In this document: positions 1 to 11,957 of the stretch, piece by piece
How positions within the stretch are numbered: position 1 is the stretch's first letter
Layout of the letters: each line of letters begins with the position of its first letter
NCBI RefSeq assembly: GCF_027596085.1
Contig: NC_072451.1
Span: 2,014,377-2,078,376, forward strand
From: Anoplopoma fimbria
Taxonomy: Eukaryota > Chordata > Actinopteri > Perciformes > Anoplopomatidae
DNA length: 64,000 bases
Direction: 5' to 3'
The notes under the pieces: generated by a model
What the model saw: only the letters and a program-made list of their open reading frames with translations
Databases searched by the model: none
Told to the model about the DNA's origin: nothing
Translations under genes and position numbers: made by a program

Positions 1-789
1 CAAACTGTCTGCTAGGTCACTTCTGTGGATGGGTGCAGAAAAATATTTCTCCCATTGAAATCAATATTGAATCAGGAATGGTTGGATTGTGGAGCTAAAT
101 CCTCCATTTGGGGTTCCTTCTCCATTTCTTCTGAGGCCTGGGTAGCTTTTTTCCAAACCCTGTGTACACAGACAGTGATGAAGAGGTCTGGGGGTTTGAG
201 GGGGCTGGGGCTCCGGACACACTGAGGCTACGCTGCCTGATGGATGGGCATTCCTCAGCCCCTCATCCTCCCCACTCCCACTACACTTTCTTCTCCCCTA
301 GGTGATGGACAAGCTCATTACCATGGCGTACTGATAAAAAGGGGAGCCATTATCTCTTCACAGCGCACTTTGAACTCTGACAAAGGAAACCTACCCCTCC
401 CTGTCTCTGGGTTCGGTGGTTACGTAATGCAGTCATGGCGCGGTGAAATAGTTGGCTCACTGCCAAGTGCCTCCCAATCTGGGATCTAGTCCAAGATACT
501 GCTGCCCTGGAACGCATACACCGGATTCTAGCTCGTCAGTGAACCGAGTCTATCTCTATTTCCATCCAGCTATGATGTCTCTGTCAACAGAGGGGAAGCC
601 AGGCATCTTCACCGGCTTTAAGAAAGACATTTAGACACCTCCCATGGGTTTTGTGTTCTGGACACCATGGATATCCAACCCAATATCACTCCCAACTCAA
701 ATACAGAAGCTCAGTCAATGGCCCTCAGCTCCACACTGTGAAGCTCTACCTACACCCCCAGAGTCAGTTGTGGTTGTGTCAGGGACGGC
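1..789. other. No recognised gene; unique-looking DNA
   Basis: I see no repeat or domain here. A pyrimidine tract followed by CCTAGGTGATGG at about 283-308 resembles a splice acceptor. However, the reading frames after it close within about 60 codons and show no recognisable protein, so I do not call an exon. GC content is somewhat higher than in the following 5 kb. Confidence 0.4.
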
Positions 790-1052
790 GAGCCAGTTTT
801 CCGCTCGTTACATGCATAGTGTCTTTTCACAATAAACTTGTGTGTTCAACGGGAACATAGTTTCAGCTCATAACATGTGTGTCTTTTCAAAATAAACTTC
901 CAATGGAGGTTTACTTATGTTAACCAAACCACTTGGTTACGTTTGGGCAACACAAGTACTTGAATAAGCGTTTAGTGCAAAACGTAAAGTGAAAGAAGAC
1001 AACTTTGACTTGGTTTCACACGTGACACGGACAGTGGTATCCTGGGTGATTG
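790..1052 (+). repeat. Dispersed fish repeat, family P (aaccactt/aacctaacc type)
   Basis: Two direct copies of a roughly 30-base unit (TGTCTTTTCAMAATAAACTT) lie at 808-840 and 871-900. They are followed by 'accaaaccacttggttacg', a variant of the aaccacttaggtt-type motif of a widespread teleost repeat, and then by 'gacacgga-agtggtatcctggg'. Related copies in this window are at 37.73-37.92 kb (plus) and 56.75-57.0 kb (minus), which share the 'gacacgaacactggtctc' region. The copy is old and internally diverged. Transposon class is not clear from sequence alone; I recognise the family from memory of fish genomes. Confidence 0.55.
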
Positions 1053-2040
1053 TTTTTCTTCCTTTATACTAGGTCAGTTACTTTGACTGTCTAATAATTA
1101 CATGGACGGGTTTGCAATGGGGATAAATTGTGCCTCTGTGCCGCAATATCAGATACTGCATGCAAATTCATTCAACAGTTTTCATATTTTAAGAAAAACC
1201 AAAGTGTCAACCTGCTGATAGCGCTAAAGGAGAAGTCAGGGTGTCACATGTCAGTTAGCAGGATTCATTCACTGCGTTCCCATAATTGAGCCCTGCCAAT
1301 TGCATGGCTTTCTTGGTTCGTTAGATAAGGAAATTACAGTTTTAGTCACGAAAAATTGATTAATGTAATGAGAGCTCTGTCTTTTGCTACCTTAGCTTTG
1401 TTTGATGTTAACTTCCAATGTTCAGGACATCCAGTTTCAGTTTTTGGTAGTGTGAAGTGTGGCCTCAAACAGCTCTTCCAACCAGATGCTCAGAGCAACC
1501 CGTATGCAGCCTGAGAGGTAAAAATAAAAACAATTGAATGCATCACAGAGGAGTGTATCAGGATTTTCCCTCACCTCCGAGCTGAGCGAGTCACTCAAGT
1601 TGAGTTTTTTGACAGAAGGGGGACATGTTCGCCCCATCCCCAGCTGAGATGACGCCCTTGGGACTAACTCCTCCACTTTCAGCCCACGTCTGACTCACTG
1701 CGTGTTTGAATGTGGAAAAATTGAAAACACACAAAACCCCTGTGCATCTTCATCAAGGTCACAGCAACTCTTCTCTCCTGTTTCACAACAAAACAACAAA
1801 AAACAATACACAAACACACCCCAAACCACCACCGCCCTACACACATACACACACCAAAACTCACACCTTTTTTCCCTGAAGGTTTGCGAAGCCCTGTTTG
1901 AATTCACCTATCACCATGACAACTACTCTCTCTTTACCGGCTGTGCCCGTGGGAGGTTTTCGCCCAGCCTTTTCTAATTTCACACTGTGTGGATATCTCC
2001 ATTCAGTAATTACAATCCCATCCATTCTCATTTTCCCTGT
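1053..2040. other. No recognised feature
   Basis: AT-rich DNA with a short CA-rich patch at 1800-1860. Frames are short and show no known motif. Confidence 0.4.
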
Positions 2041-2262
2041 CCAGACAATGTGCCCTGGATATACACACACACACAAAAAAATAAATATATATATATATAT
2101 ATCTTGCCTCTTTACACACATATACACACACTAACCTCGCACCAACACACACAATGATAGACCCCCTGCGTTCACGTACACACACAGACACAGAGGGAGT
2201 GTGTGTTTGGGAGTGTGTGTGTGTGTGAGAGAGAGATAGAGGGAGAGAGACAGATGTGGACT
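2041..2262. repeat. Mixed low-complexity patch: (CA)n, (TA)n, (GT)n, (GA)n
   Basis: Successive short arrays: (CA) at about 2062-2073, A-rich then (TA) at 2086-2103, CA-rich at 2114-2180, then GTGTGT passing into GAGAGA at 2198-2250. All are interrupted. This is simple-sequence drift with no coding content. Confidence 0.8.
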
Positions 2263-3759
2263 GTCACAACTCCAAATTCAACAACGCACACAATCACATA
2301 CAAGCACATCGCTCTCAAAATCCAATTACGAGCCAACTTCCAGCCTGTAGAGTTTTGGCTCATTGTTAAAAAGTTGAAATAATTGCAAAATAATAGGGAC
2401 TCCTATCAATATGATTTATCTGTGCAAATAAGCTGAAACAGATAATCAGTAAGAGAAAATATGGCATAGACATAGAATACAGTAACTACAGTGAAAAATG
2501 AAGGTTTGGTAATCTTTTTTTAACCTTATGTAAGAATTCTGTCAATAATAATTAGCTGACATTGCACTTAAATGGTGCCAATTTAAAGTTACTAGGAACA
2601 ACTTTGCTCTCTGGGTTTGTCATATCCCAGCTACTGAGCAATGACTAGCAAGAGTCACATGACTTAATTAACTCAACCCCTGAGGTCAAGATTGAACTGG
2701 TACCTGTACCCTTGCACATCTTTTCTCTATTAACATACACTTGAAACTTTAAGAATATACTTGTTTTAATGTACTCTTAATTATTTATTTGTTTCCCATA
2801 TTTCAATTTGTACATTTTCATATTTTCTATATTTTAATTATATCTTCCACTATTACACGGAATTTACTGTTATATGCCTATCATCTAGCCAAATTCCTTG
2901 TATGTGTAACGTAGTTGGCAATAGACAGTTTCGGATTCTGATTTCATGCTGAATGCATTCAATTTTATTTAAAATATTTTTTGTGTATTTCTGTTTCTCT
3001 CTTACCTTGTCATGTCTCATACTCGCCTTTCTGAAAAACACTTGACTCAGCATTTTCTTTTTGTTGCTTTTTATGAGCTCCATTCCCACCAAACACACCT
3101 CTACTGCATGTTACGTAAGAGGAACAGTGGCAGCAGGTTACTCTAGAAAGTTATGAAGCTGTCACCTCAGCTACACTTACAGAACAAAAAAAAAATCACT
3201 TCTTTTTTGTCATTATTGTTGAAAAACACATAAATTATCAACGTATACATGTGCTGTAGTGCGTATTGATATATCCAAACCCACTGAACCGGGATTAAAA
3301 CCTTTATTGCCTAATACCAGTTAGATTCACACACTGATGGCAATTTAAATGAAGACATTACGCCACACTTAAATACGACTCTTTAAAGGGCCAGAACACT
3401 TTCTACATGAAAAAGAAGATAATGAGAAAAGTTTAAAAGAAACAAAAATCTAATTTAAAGTTCATGTTTGCGTCATTAGCAAACATTGGAGCACATGGGA
3501 CCTCTATTTTGAGTTATGATGGGATCAGAACATTGCAATGTCATTATTTTCCATCAGTGGGTCCTTCAGGCCTAAATTCTCCACAATTATACTTTGAATA
3601 TAGTTTTTATATATTTATGTATACGTACTGTGTGGTGGTGAGTACACGCTTCATTCTATGTTCACACATTTTATTTCTCCTATCTTAGCTAAAACATTCA
3701 CACCTTTACGTGCACATATTTAAATAAGACTTCATAATCGACCTCATTGTGAATCACAG
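2263..3759. other. No recognised feature; AT-rich
   Basis: Strongly AT-rich DNA with many short poly-A and poly-T runs. No repeat family, RNA gene or credible exon was seen. Confidence 0.4.
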
Positions 3760-3972
3760 AAGGTAGACGGGTGTGACCTCGGTTTATCAGTTCTCTCAGG
3801 ACTACCAGGAGACCTGCGTTGCAACAAACCGCTGCGCTGCATGTAAACAGCGGCCCGGCTTAACTTTGTGTTTACCACACAACTCTGTTAGGTCAGAGCT
3901 GTGTCCCCCACATCGGCCTCCCGAGCAGATATCAACACCGATAACACGCTGTGGCTGACGGCTGTACAACAA
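3760..3972. promoter_or_regulatory. Possible conserved non-coding element
   Basis: This is a repeat-free island of mixed composition inside AT-rich DNA. It contains 'gtttaccacac' (forkhead-like followed by a RUNX-like core) and 'ccgataacacg'. The sharp change from flanking AT-rich DNA and the CpG content are the only support. No comparative data are available here. Confidence 0.2.
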
Positions 3973-4023
3973 TGGCAGGGATGACGGAGGAGGGGTTGGG
4001 TGGCAGGAGGTCATTTTGGTGGT

Positions 4024-4052
4024 TAAAGATAAGATAAGATAATCCTTTTAAA
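4024..4052 (-). repeat. Remnant of a retroposon tail (AAGAT)n
   Basis: 'aagataagataagataatcctttt' matches the junction seen in fish retroposons whose 3' end is (TTATC)n when read on the other strand. Only the tail and a few bases of body remain, so the family cannot be assigned. Confidence 0.4.
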
Positions 4053-4339
4053 GCAGTGAAAGTTGGTCATAAAATCAAGTTGAAGTATCTGGATACATGA
4101 CCCATAATAAAAACATTAACATTTAGATAGATGTATTGTTGTAGCTGTATGTCTGACTTTTCAAACACATATTTGTTTTTATTGACCTCTACTGTAGTTT
4201 TTTATGAGCGTGCTTTGTGTGGATTCATAATTTCCTTAGTAGCAAGAGTTTAACTGACAGTATAGGTGAGATGTGAATTGTGAAAGATGAATACTATCAA
4301 CTTAACCTTAGTTGTAGTGTTCAACTAAGGCAAGGATTT

Positions 4340-4795
4340 CTGATTGTCAGGGGCCAAAGAGACACTTACCAACACATCAGGACGATACACCAAACAACTA
4401 CAACGAGACTGAAAAATGACTACGAAGAGACTCTAAATGACCACAAATACAAACAAAACAACTACAGAGAGATTCAAAATAAGTACAAAAAGGAGCTAAA
4501 CAACAAAAGAAAAAAGAACTACAAAGAACAAGACAATTACAAGCAGACACAAAAGAACTAGAAAAAGATGCAAAACAACTTCAAACTACAAATAACTACA
4601 AAGAGACACAAGGCAACGAACAAAGAGAATCAAACTGACTACAAGCAAGAACAACAATTAACACGAAGACACAGAAATTGACAGAGAGAATGGGCTAAAC
4701 AACCAAAGACAAAAAATGACTACAAAAATACCAAAACAGTAACAAAGTGACACAAAAAAACTACAAAAACAGGCAAAACAACTATACAGTCTGTG
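4340..4795 (+). repeat. Degenerate minisatellite of the 'acaactacaaagagac' type
   Basis: The motifs 'acaactacaa', 'gagactcaaaatgac' and 'gagacacaaa' recur at about 18- and 36-base spacing over more than 400 bases, with heavy decay. It is bracketed by 'caggggcc' (about 4348) and 'ccagaggcccc' (about 4840), as in other fish copies of this repeat. The array is A-rich and stop-poor on the plus strand, which opens a Lys/Asn/Tyr/Gln-rich frame (4280-4561) that I read as a by-product. Confidence 0.7.
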
Positions 4796-5140
4796 TGTCT
4801 TGCTCCTAGGAGAGGTGATGTGGTACTTTTCATGTCTGTGCCCAGAGGCCCCATTGTCTCATTATCTGAAATGTAATGTTTTCAGAAATATTGTGTTTAC
4901 TATCTAAACTACCGAGTATTTTTCACCTCACCTCGTCTAAAATCAAAGACAAGAATCTGAACTTTAGAGCAAATATGATGAGCGAACATGGTTAGCAGCT
5001 GCAATTTTGTTAATTTGTTTGATGATAAATGTCTCCTTTAATGAGCTGTTGGTTTTCTAATATAAATCCATTGCTCACTTCATTTCACAGTACTTTCTAG
5101 CTTTGTAAGAAAAGTGCTTTAATGAAAATATAACTATCCT
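4796..5140. other. No recognised feature
   Basis: AT-rich DNA after the minisatellite; nothing recognised. Confidence 0.35.
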
Positions 5141-5330
5141 TCTGTGTGGAGCCGCGGCCTATAATTCTTCCCGGGTCAAAGGCTTCATAATTATTTCAAC
5201 GCTCGCTTGCTCTGAACTTAACACATATGATTGACTGACAAACACATATGGAGGAAATATGAATTCTTCATGAAACCTTTGCCACATTTTCGACATGTTT
5301 CCCAACCCCCCGACGCTCCAAATATTTGGC
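5141..5330. promoter_or_regulatory. Possible conserved non-coding element
   Basis: Repeat-free patch with 'cctataattcttcccggg', 'ttcataattatttcaacgc' (homeodomain-type TAATT cores) and two CATATG E-boxes (about 5225 and 5246). Mixed CpG and AT-rich motif clusters of this kind are typical of vertebrate enhancers, but there is no alignment to prove it. Confidence 0.2.
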
Positions 5331-6837
5331 CACCCACCAAAAAAAAAACCCGCTGTACCAAAGCAGAGCAAACAACGTGTCATTTTCATGCCGTTTGATC
5401 ACTGAGCTATTCTGAGTGAACCTCCCGAGGTTTTTGCGACTGGGGGGTGCGAGGTGCACCGGCGATGCTCTGCTGGAATGATAAGCTGAGGTTTTTTTTT
5501 CTTTCCTCTTTTTTTTTTTTTATCTTTCACTTTTAAGGATTGAGGTTTTGAAAAAGAATAATAAAACAACTGTCAGCTAATTGGCAATAGGAGTGCACTA
5601 TGGAAGAATAAAAAATAAAAAAACTACAAAGTGACTCCACGAGGGAAAATGTAGAAAGCTCCACTGTAAGCACATACTCACAGCCACGTACATTCGGGTT
5701 TTAAGGGCATTCTCCTGTTGCAGAACAATCCCTCTTCGCCTACTTTAATGCTTTCATTGTTCAATTTTTCATTCTTCTTTTCCATGCACGACACAGAGAG
5801 ATACTTAATTCTACAGTAAGTCTCCGTCTGAAGAAGTTTACTTGGAGCGACGGCGGTCCATAGCTGACAGCTTCAACACAGACCTGACTCCTACGGCAGC
5901 TAAAAAATAATCTGTATGGTTCTTTGTTTTAAAAGAAATGCATAAAGATATGAGAGTTGAGGTTTGTAGCAGCACACAGGTGAAGTGTCACTCAAAGAAA
6001 ATTTTACGTAATCAACATACAATGTGCTTATTAACGATGGGTGGCGGTGCAGTCGGACAGCATTTACATTTAATAAATATTTGGATCATGAAGTTCAATA
6101 TAAAGGCTGATAACTCAACATAATGGAAAATATCATCTTTTAGTGTCAAGTCAAGGGACACATGCAAGTTTTCAATTAAATCTGATATCCGTCCTGCAGG
6201 GATGCAGTCAGTTTTTCACACATTTGAGTTGTAGCATCATATTGTCTGAGTTTCTTAACATTTTGTGCCAATGTAACTAACTCTAAAATACAACTTTAAC
6301 CCTGTTAAGCAGCTCAGTGGAATCAGAGGTTTGACTGCAACTGCAAAGCACCCAGGGCTGACACTCTCCTGACTGAATCATCAGTACAAAAGGTGTGTTA
6401 GAAGATGAATTTTCTTGACTAAAATCAAAGGCACAACAGTGTGTAAATAGAAGTAGTTGAAAGAAAAGACAAAGACTCCTCAATGAGAATTTTAGTTAAA
6501 AAAACAACAACGTAAAACTAGATATGAGGCGCATATGCCCAAAAACGTATTGTGTTGTGCAGCCTATTGTATCTGGTTTTGTCTCTTGCTGCTCAGTCAG
6601 TTCCCATTCACATTACAGTACATGAGGATTATACCAAGTGCATAAAAATCCCTTTTATAGACTTTGGGAACGTTTACCGAATATTAAATACAAGAGGTCC
6701 AAGAGTAATAATTGACTTTGTTTGCATATGGAGCTGTTTCGTTCACAGATGTCTATTTTATTAAGGCAATTTATTAGGAAGAGGTTTTTTGTGTTTTTGT
6801 ACTGCAGGGTAATTGTTGTTAAAGTACAACAGAATGC
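5331..6837. other. No recognised feature
   Basis: Contains homopolymer runs (poly-A at about 5339-5348, poly-T at 5493-5522) but no repeat family or exon that I can support. Confidence 0.35.
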
Positions 6838-7028
6838 CTATTGGACGCATCAGAGGTTTTTACGAGCATGTCCAACTGGTACGAGGTCCTGGGGTAGACC
6901 TGCAACACGCTGGAGGGATAATATATCTCGTCTTGCTTGGGCTTCCCCAGTAGGAGCTGAAAAACGTTGCTGTAGAGAGGAATGTCTGGAATGCTAACGC
7001 TAAGGCTGCTGAACCGGCGGGAAAGATG
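6838..7028 (+). mobile_element. 5'-truncated non-LTR retrotransposon, 3' end
   Basis: The plus frame ending near 6997 reads a decayed reverse-transcriptase C-terminus: ...GRPATRWRDNISRLAW... This is the 'GRP-TRWRD-ISRLAW' signature of a very common fish LINE 3' coding end. After the stop, 'ctgctgaaccggcgggaaagatgatggatgg' matches the usual join to a (GGAT)n tail. Only about 190 bases of body survive, so this is a dead-on-arrival insertion. The clade (Rex1-, L2- or RTE-like) cannot be fixed from so short a piece. Confidence 0.8.
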
Positions 7029-7097
7029 ATGGATGGATGGATGGATGGATGGATGGATGGATGGATGGATGGATGGATGGATGGATGGATGGATGGA
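7029..7097 (+). repeat. (GGAT)n tetranucleotide array
   Basis: About 17 uninterrupted units directly follow the LINE tail. The insertion itself seeded the array, which probably then expanded by slippage. Confidence 0.95.
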
Positions 7098-8025
7098 GTC
7101 CCACAGTTGGCCACTGTGAGGGAATTGGCAGCACGTCTAGCTCTCTTAATACATCCATGGTAGAAGTGGGTAATGCGGTATTACAAAATATCATATTGAT
7201 GGAGGCGGAAAAAAACACGATTTCTCAAAAAAAGCTTAAATAATTAAAGCCGATGGCAATAACATGTCACCATAATTATCCAGGAGATTCCAGTGGCTCT
7301 ATGCTGAAGACAAGTTGAATTAGAAATGGGGGGAAAACTCAAAAACCTGGCTGCTGCGTAGCGAACAAATCAAAGTGACTATAGTCGAGATTTTGGCAAT
7401 CAAACCATATTTGCCAATGATGATCAGTGATTACCGTTTTGTAGCTGAATTGCTACGTTTCTGTGGGGAGAACCCAGCATCTGGGATGTCAGTGCTGGTT
7501 TGGCATTCATGGCATTCAAAAATAAAGCCGAGACAACAATAAGCAGGCAGGCTGCAGCTTCACAAATGTGACAGTTGTTCAGTGTCACTGGAGGCTGGCA
7601 CTCTACCAAAGTGTGTTTTAGATGTCTCAGTACAATGGAGCATTCTGAAGACTGCTATTTTCAGTGTAGTAAAATAGAAAAGACTGCAGCAATCCTTGAA
7701 TTGATGTTTAAAGCTTGAAGCAATAAATTGAATACCTAAAGGTTGGATTAATCATTTTGATTTGTTGACTGATACATTATTATATTAATATTGTGATATC
7801 TGAGGGCTTTTTTTAAATGTAATTTCCTGCAGCATAAAAGAAGTGTTAGTGTATATCTCAGTTGTGTTATTACACCTGCACTCACAGATTTGCAGGCGCA
7901 CACACATAGAAAACCTTTACACACACACACACACACATACAGGCCGGCTCATTCGTGTACAAATTGTACAAACAAACAAATCACTCACACATCAATGGGG
8001 CAGAGAAAAAAAGACCTTGCTTGGA
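7098..8025. other. No recognised gene; short (CA)n at 7917-7937
   Basis: AT-rich unique-looking DNA. The only repeat is a 21-base CA run at 7917-7937. Confidence 0.4.
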
Positions 8026-8236
8026 TCAAATGACACAAGCCGTCACATGGTGGAGGACACATTTGGTCTCTTCCGCTGCGCTAATAATATGCTATCATCG
8101 GGCCGAACCACAAATGCACCGCTCATGGCCGTAATCTTGTTGTCAGCTGTCTCGCACTGCGGATGACGTGCAGACACTCAAAGCCATTTGGCATGTAGGG
8201 CTGAGATCCCACAGCCCCAGCTTAATTGGATTTTGA
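8026..8236. promoter_or_regulatory. Possible conserved non-coding element
   Basis: Repeat-free block just before a TG array. It has 'gctaataatatgctatcatcg', 'ctgtctcgcactgcggatgacg' and 'cagcttaattggatt'. Homeodomain-type TAAT cores are mixed with CpG-containing sequence, and no frame stays open with a known motif. Confidence 0.25.
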
Positions 8237-8241
8237 AATGT

Positions 8242-8250
8242 GGTGTGTGT

Positions 8251-8299
<49 letters not shown>
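8242..8299 (+). repeat. (TG)n dinucleotide array
   Basis: Starts as GGTGTGTGTACGTG, then runs as uninterrupted GT from 8253 to 8299. Confidence 0.97.
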
Positions 8300-8300
<1 letters not shown>

Positions 8301-9704
8301 ATTCATCTGTGGGTGTATGCACACATGCATTAGCAGTTCAGCACATCTGAGTGTTTTCATATGTGTGCATGTGCTCTCACATCACATAAAACATATCGAT
8401 GTCAGGTGGAAACCTCATAAATCACATCTTCTCAGGAGAGGAGGAGAAACAGCCTTGATCTCAAACAGCTTGTGTTTTGAGTTGATCTAATTGGTTTGGA
8501 AAGGGTTTCATCAGCTCAGGTCTTGGTGAATTTGTTTCTTCCGAGACAGTTGGAAGAACCACTAAATACTTTACTACTGAAGCAATATTTGAAATCTCTG
8601 CTTGCAAAATTTAAATAAATGTTATGAGATCACGCGAGAATTTCATTTACGCATAATCTCGGTTAGCATCGATGCTGCTATAGCATCCGTTATAACACAT
8701 CTGGAGAGTATTTATTTATTTGAGGAAGGGTAAAGAACGGCACTGAAGACTTTTCTCAATGGAAAATATGTTTTTGCTTTTCTCCTGTGTAGTAAATCGT
8801 TTGGCAAGTCAGGTTAGGCAGAAAAACCTGCGAGGAGATTATGTGTTTGTTCGTGTGACGCACGCATGTCCGTGCATCTGTCTTTCTGTCTGCCTGCCCA
8901 CAATCTTTCCCAGTTATTTTAATAGATACATACAGCGAAAGAATATTATCAACTTTTCAGAGACACAATCTGAAAATGTTAACTCGAAATAAAGAAGTTT
9001 AGAAAATCAGATTTGTCCTTGTTATATGCCCCGTTTGCCATTGATGTTGGGATCTTAGCTATTATTGTGGTAAGTCAGATTTAATATAAATGATAAAAAA
9101 TTTGAGAAAAAACACAATCCAACTCAAACCAGAAATGCCATTTGAGTAATGGTAAAATGTACTAAAAAATCTAATATTCTCATTGTGACAAATGTTCTAC
9201 ATCAATATTAAATGTTTGAGTCATTAATAAGTACCAGCTTACTGTTTAAACATGCAATATGAAAATGTCTTAAATAATTGCACATGAAATTAAGTGATCT
9301 GAAAGAAATGTACCTGCTGTCTGATCGGTTAAAGGGTAACACATTCTTTACACATTGACAAAATAATCTTAAGACTGTTTAGTTTATTCATAGATGCATT
9401 GTTTAACTCTGATAAATCCAGTTTGTTGATCAAAAAGGTCTTGAAAAGGAGACATTAAGGAGCTGCAAGATTGCCTAAAATGTTTTGATATAATTGATGC
9501 ATAGTAACCAGTAACTCCAGCCCCTGTATTACTCTATCGGAGCGAAAACTATAAGATGCCTCTCTATAGTAAAAGGATCAAAGTCATTTTCATGTAAAGT
9601 AATGAAACCTCAAAACCGTGTTAAAGTACAGTACTTCAGTAAATGCATGAAATCATCTCTATTGAAAGAGGTTGCCACACCAACGGTTTTGTGCGTTTTC
9701 CCAC
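8300..9704. other. No recognised feature; AT-rich
   Basis: AT-rich DNA. 'gtgttaaagtacagtacttcagtaaatg' near 9620-9648 resembles the 'aagtactcaagtaaatg' piece of a common fish repeat, but it is too short to call. Confidence 0.35.
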
Positions 9705-10060
9705 TTTCCCGTTTCCCCCCGCGTGCATGTGTTCGTTCTTGCATGCATGCGAGTTCATAAACCCTAAAATGAAAGGGACGAGATAGCTGGGTGGAAGTTT
9801 GCCAGCGTGTGAGATAGAAGTGGACGCTCCACTGCCTCTCGGAGAGACAAGGGTGCCGGCGTCTCGTCTGTATTCACCCAGACAGCGTTACCCGGCCTCT
9901 CTGGGAAATTCTCCGTCCCCCTGTTGACTCCAAACAGAAGGGGAGTGCGAGTGGACCCAGGGCTGGAGCTTTATGCCACTGACAGGTTTTCAGACTGTGA
10001 TCATTCACAGTGTGGAGGAAGCGGCTGTTTCCCAGATGCCATTGGGTAGAAGATTGAATG
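9705..10060. promoter_or_regulatory. CpG-containing unique block, possible regulatory element
   Basis: Compared with neighbours this block is GC- and CpG-richer: 'cccccgcgtgcatg', 'gtgccggcgtctcgtctg', 'gcgttacccgg'. It contains GCATGCATGC (a purine-pyrimidine alternation) near 9740. No TATA-plus-ORF arrangement is visible, so it is not called a promoter. Confidence 0.2.
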
Positions 10061-10615
10061 GCTTGACAGGGGAAGAAATACATTACATACATTTTTGGAA
10101 TGAAGAAGGAGTCCCACATGCAGACTTTGGACTCCAGAAAATCCTAAAACATATACAAAGAAGTTTACAATCAGCAAACCCTAATAAAAAACATAGCAGT
10201 GGCTGTTTTAATAGAATATTCAACAGGATGTGGAGAGTTTTTTCTCCAATCTGAAGATCAAAATTACACATAACCGGAAATTCCTTCGAAATGTTCTCAA
10301 ACGATTTACTTTCGCACAGCAGCAGAGAGACAGTCACAAACTCTTCAATCTGTGAAGTGAAGTGAATATTCAAATAGCATCTGCAAAACTAGGCTAGATA
10401 GACGCATACGAAAGAAACTAGTGCAAACTCAGGTTGTGTTGGAACAATAAATGGAAAAGTGAATAATTCTGTCTTGATAGCGAGTAGTAATACTGAAGGC
10501 AGTTGTTCACAGACTGAGACAGAAAATTGTGAAAAACCGTACTACTCCCTGTTTGGGTCTGTTAACATTTTTTATAATTTGGTTTATATATTCCTGACAT
10601 GTGACCTTTTGCAAA
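10061..10615. other. No recognised feature
   Basis: Unique-looking DNA without supported exon or repeat. Confidence 0.35.
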
Positions 10616-11080
10616 CATAGACTGTATATGAGAAGTGGAAATAGTCATTGTCACGTCACCCGTTGGTTTGTGGACTCACGTTTTTAAGCCTTTTGTTCGG
10701 CGATTTGGTTGTCGCCATCTTGTTTTTTTGCAACCAGTGCAACCAGTGACCAGATTTGGACTGCTGAGGACGTAAAGACGCCAGTTACAGCTCTGGTAGG
10801 GTAGCGACCTGTCAATCACAGTAGCCCCGCCCTAAAGCATCCCCTGCTTTATGGTCTGTTTGACTCTAAATGGACCATCATTTACTAAATGAACATCATG
10901 CTGTATTGAAGAAGACTTGAAACTAGAGATTGAGACCATAAACTCATGTTTACAATGTTTACTGAGGGAATAAATCAAGAGAGAAGTAGAGTCATTTTCT
11001 CATAGACTTCTATACAACCAGAGGAGTCGCCCCCTGGTGGACAGGAGAGGGGAAAAAGTCTAAGACACAACGCACTGCAA
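10616..11080 (+). repeat. Dispersed fish repeat, copy A (longest copy)
   Basis: It begins with 'catagactgtatatgag...agtgg', continues through 'gtcacgtcacccgttggtttgtgg' and 'gtcgccatcttg', and then enters a 190-base core (10846-11035) shared without any indel with copies B and C. It ends just after 'gtcgccccctggtgg'. I recognise the family as one of the commonest percomorph repeats. It has no coding capacity and probably spreads as a non-autonomous element, but I cannot name its partner. The right edge is approximate. Confidence 0.85.
11026..11040 (-). promoter_or_regulatory. CTCF-like motif inside repeat copy A
   Basis: On the minus strand this reads CCACCAGGGGGCGAC. It fits the vertebrate CTCF core CCASYAGRKGGC at every position. 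Binding is not shown; the site is carried by the repeat. Confidence 0.45.
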
Positions 11081-11873
11081 ATTAGGAAACACATGCAAAC
11101 AGACTATTGTGACTGACCACAAGGTTGCTAGCATGTTAGCGGTTAGCTCACCAGCTACAGCTACTCACTAAGTTCCCCTATGACTAACCTCTACAAGCTT
11201 CTAGAACCAAGTATTTTGCGAGGGGATTTTGTTGAGCCACTTCCTGGTTTGAGCAGGCCTTTGGGAAGGATATTTGGTTGGTTGAGCTGCCTCCCACCAC
11301 TCAGTGTTGTCATGTTTTAACTGAAGGCGTTAGAGTTAGTTTAAGCTATCTAAACTCAACCAGACCTTCAACGTATCCGTGGCAGATCAGAAAACGCTCA
11401 GAAGTGTCGTATGACAACCGACATACTTGGCCCTTTAAAGGTGAGGATGAAAGAATGATCTTGAAAAACCACACCTTCTTCCTGTTTTGTGCTATAAACT
11501 AATCAAGCAAAATTCACTGCCAAGATGACCAAGTATATTGATTAGAATAAAGTTTAGAAGCTTTCTCCTCTTCTAATGATTTAATCTGCAGAGAAAGCTC
11601 TGAGAGACAGGACGAGGCAGCGATAGGGATATAGATAGATGGAGGGATAAGGGAAAGAGAGGGTGGACAGACTTTCCCTGACTTTCCCGGAAGCCATCTG
11701 TCTTTGTTTGAAGGGTCTGACTGCTGTCAGGCTGCTGTGATAGAGACGTAAACAAACAGTAGGATCACAGCTCCTTATCTCAGCTCATTTCTCCTCCCTA
11801 ACAAGGCAAACACCAGCAATCCTGTCATGTTGACTGTGTATGTGCATGTGTTGAGGCGAGGGTGGGGGGGGGG

Positions 11874-11875
<2 letters not shown>
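11081..11875. other. No recognised gene
   Basis: Contains 'gctagcatgttagcggttagctc' near 11126, a phrase common in fish repeats but not enough for a family call. There is a short interrupted GATAGA patch at 11620-11645. Confidence 0.35.

Positions 11876-11954
<79 letters not shown>
11876..11954 (+). repeat. (TG)n dinucleotide array
   Basis: Perfect TG run of about 79 bases, preceded by a ten-base G run at about 11864-11873. Confidence 0.97.

Positions 11955-11957
<3 letters not shown>

Noticed and set aside
283..489. Splice-acceptor-like tract followed by an open stretch
   Set aside because: 'cttctcccctag' is convincing as a tract, but the following frame has no recognised motif and no donor site could be paired.
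6722..6997. 91-codon frame as an independent gene
   Set aside because: Its C-terminal part is the decayed end of a LINE reverse transcriptase; the N-terminal part is flanking DNA.
9615..9650. Fragment of the 'aagtactcaagtaaatg' fish repeat
   Set aside because: Too short and too diverged to assign.
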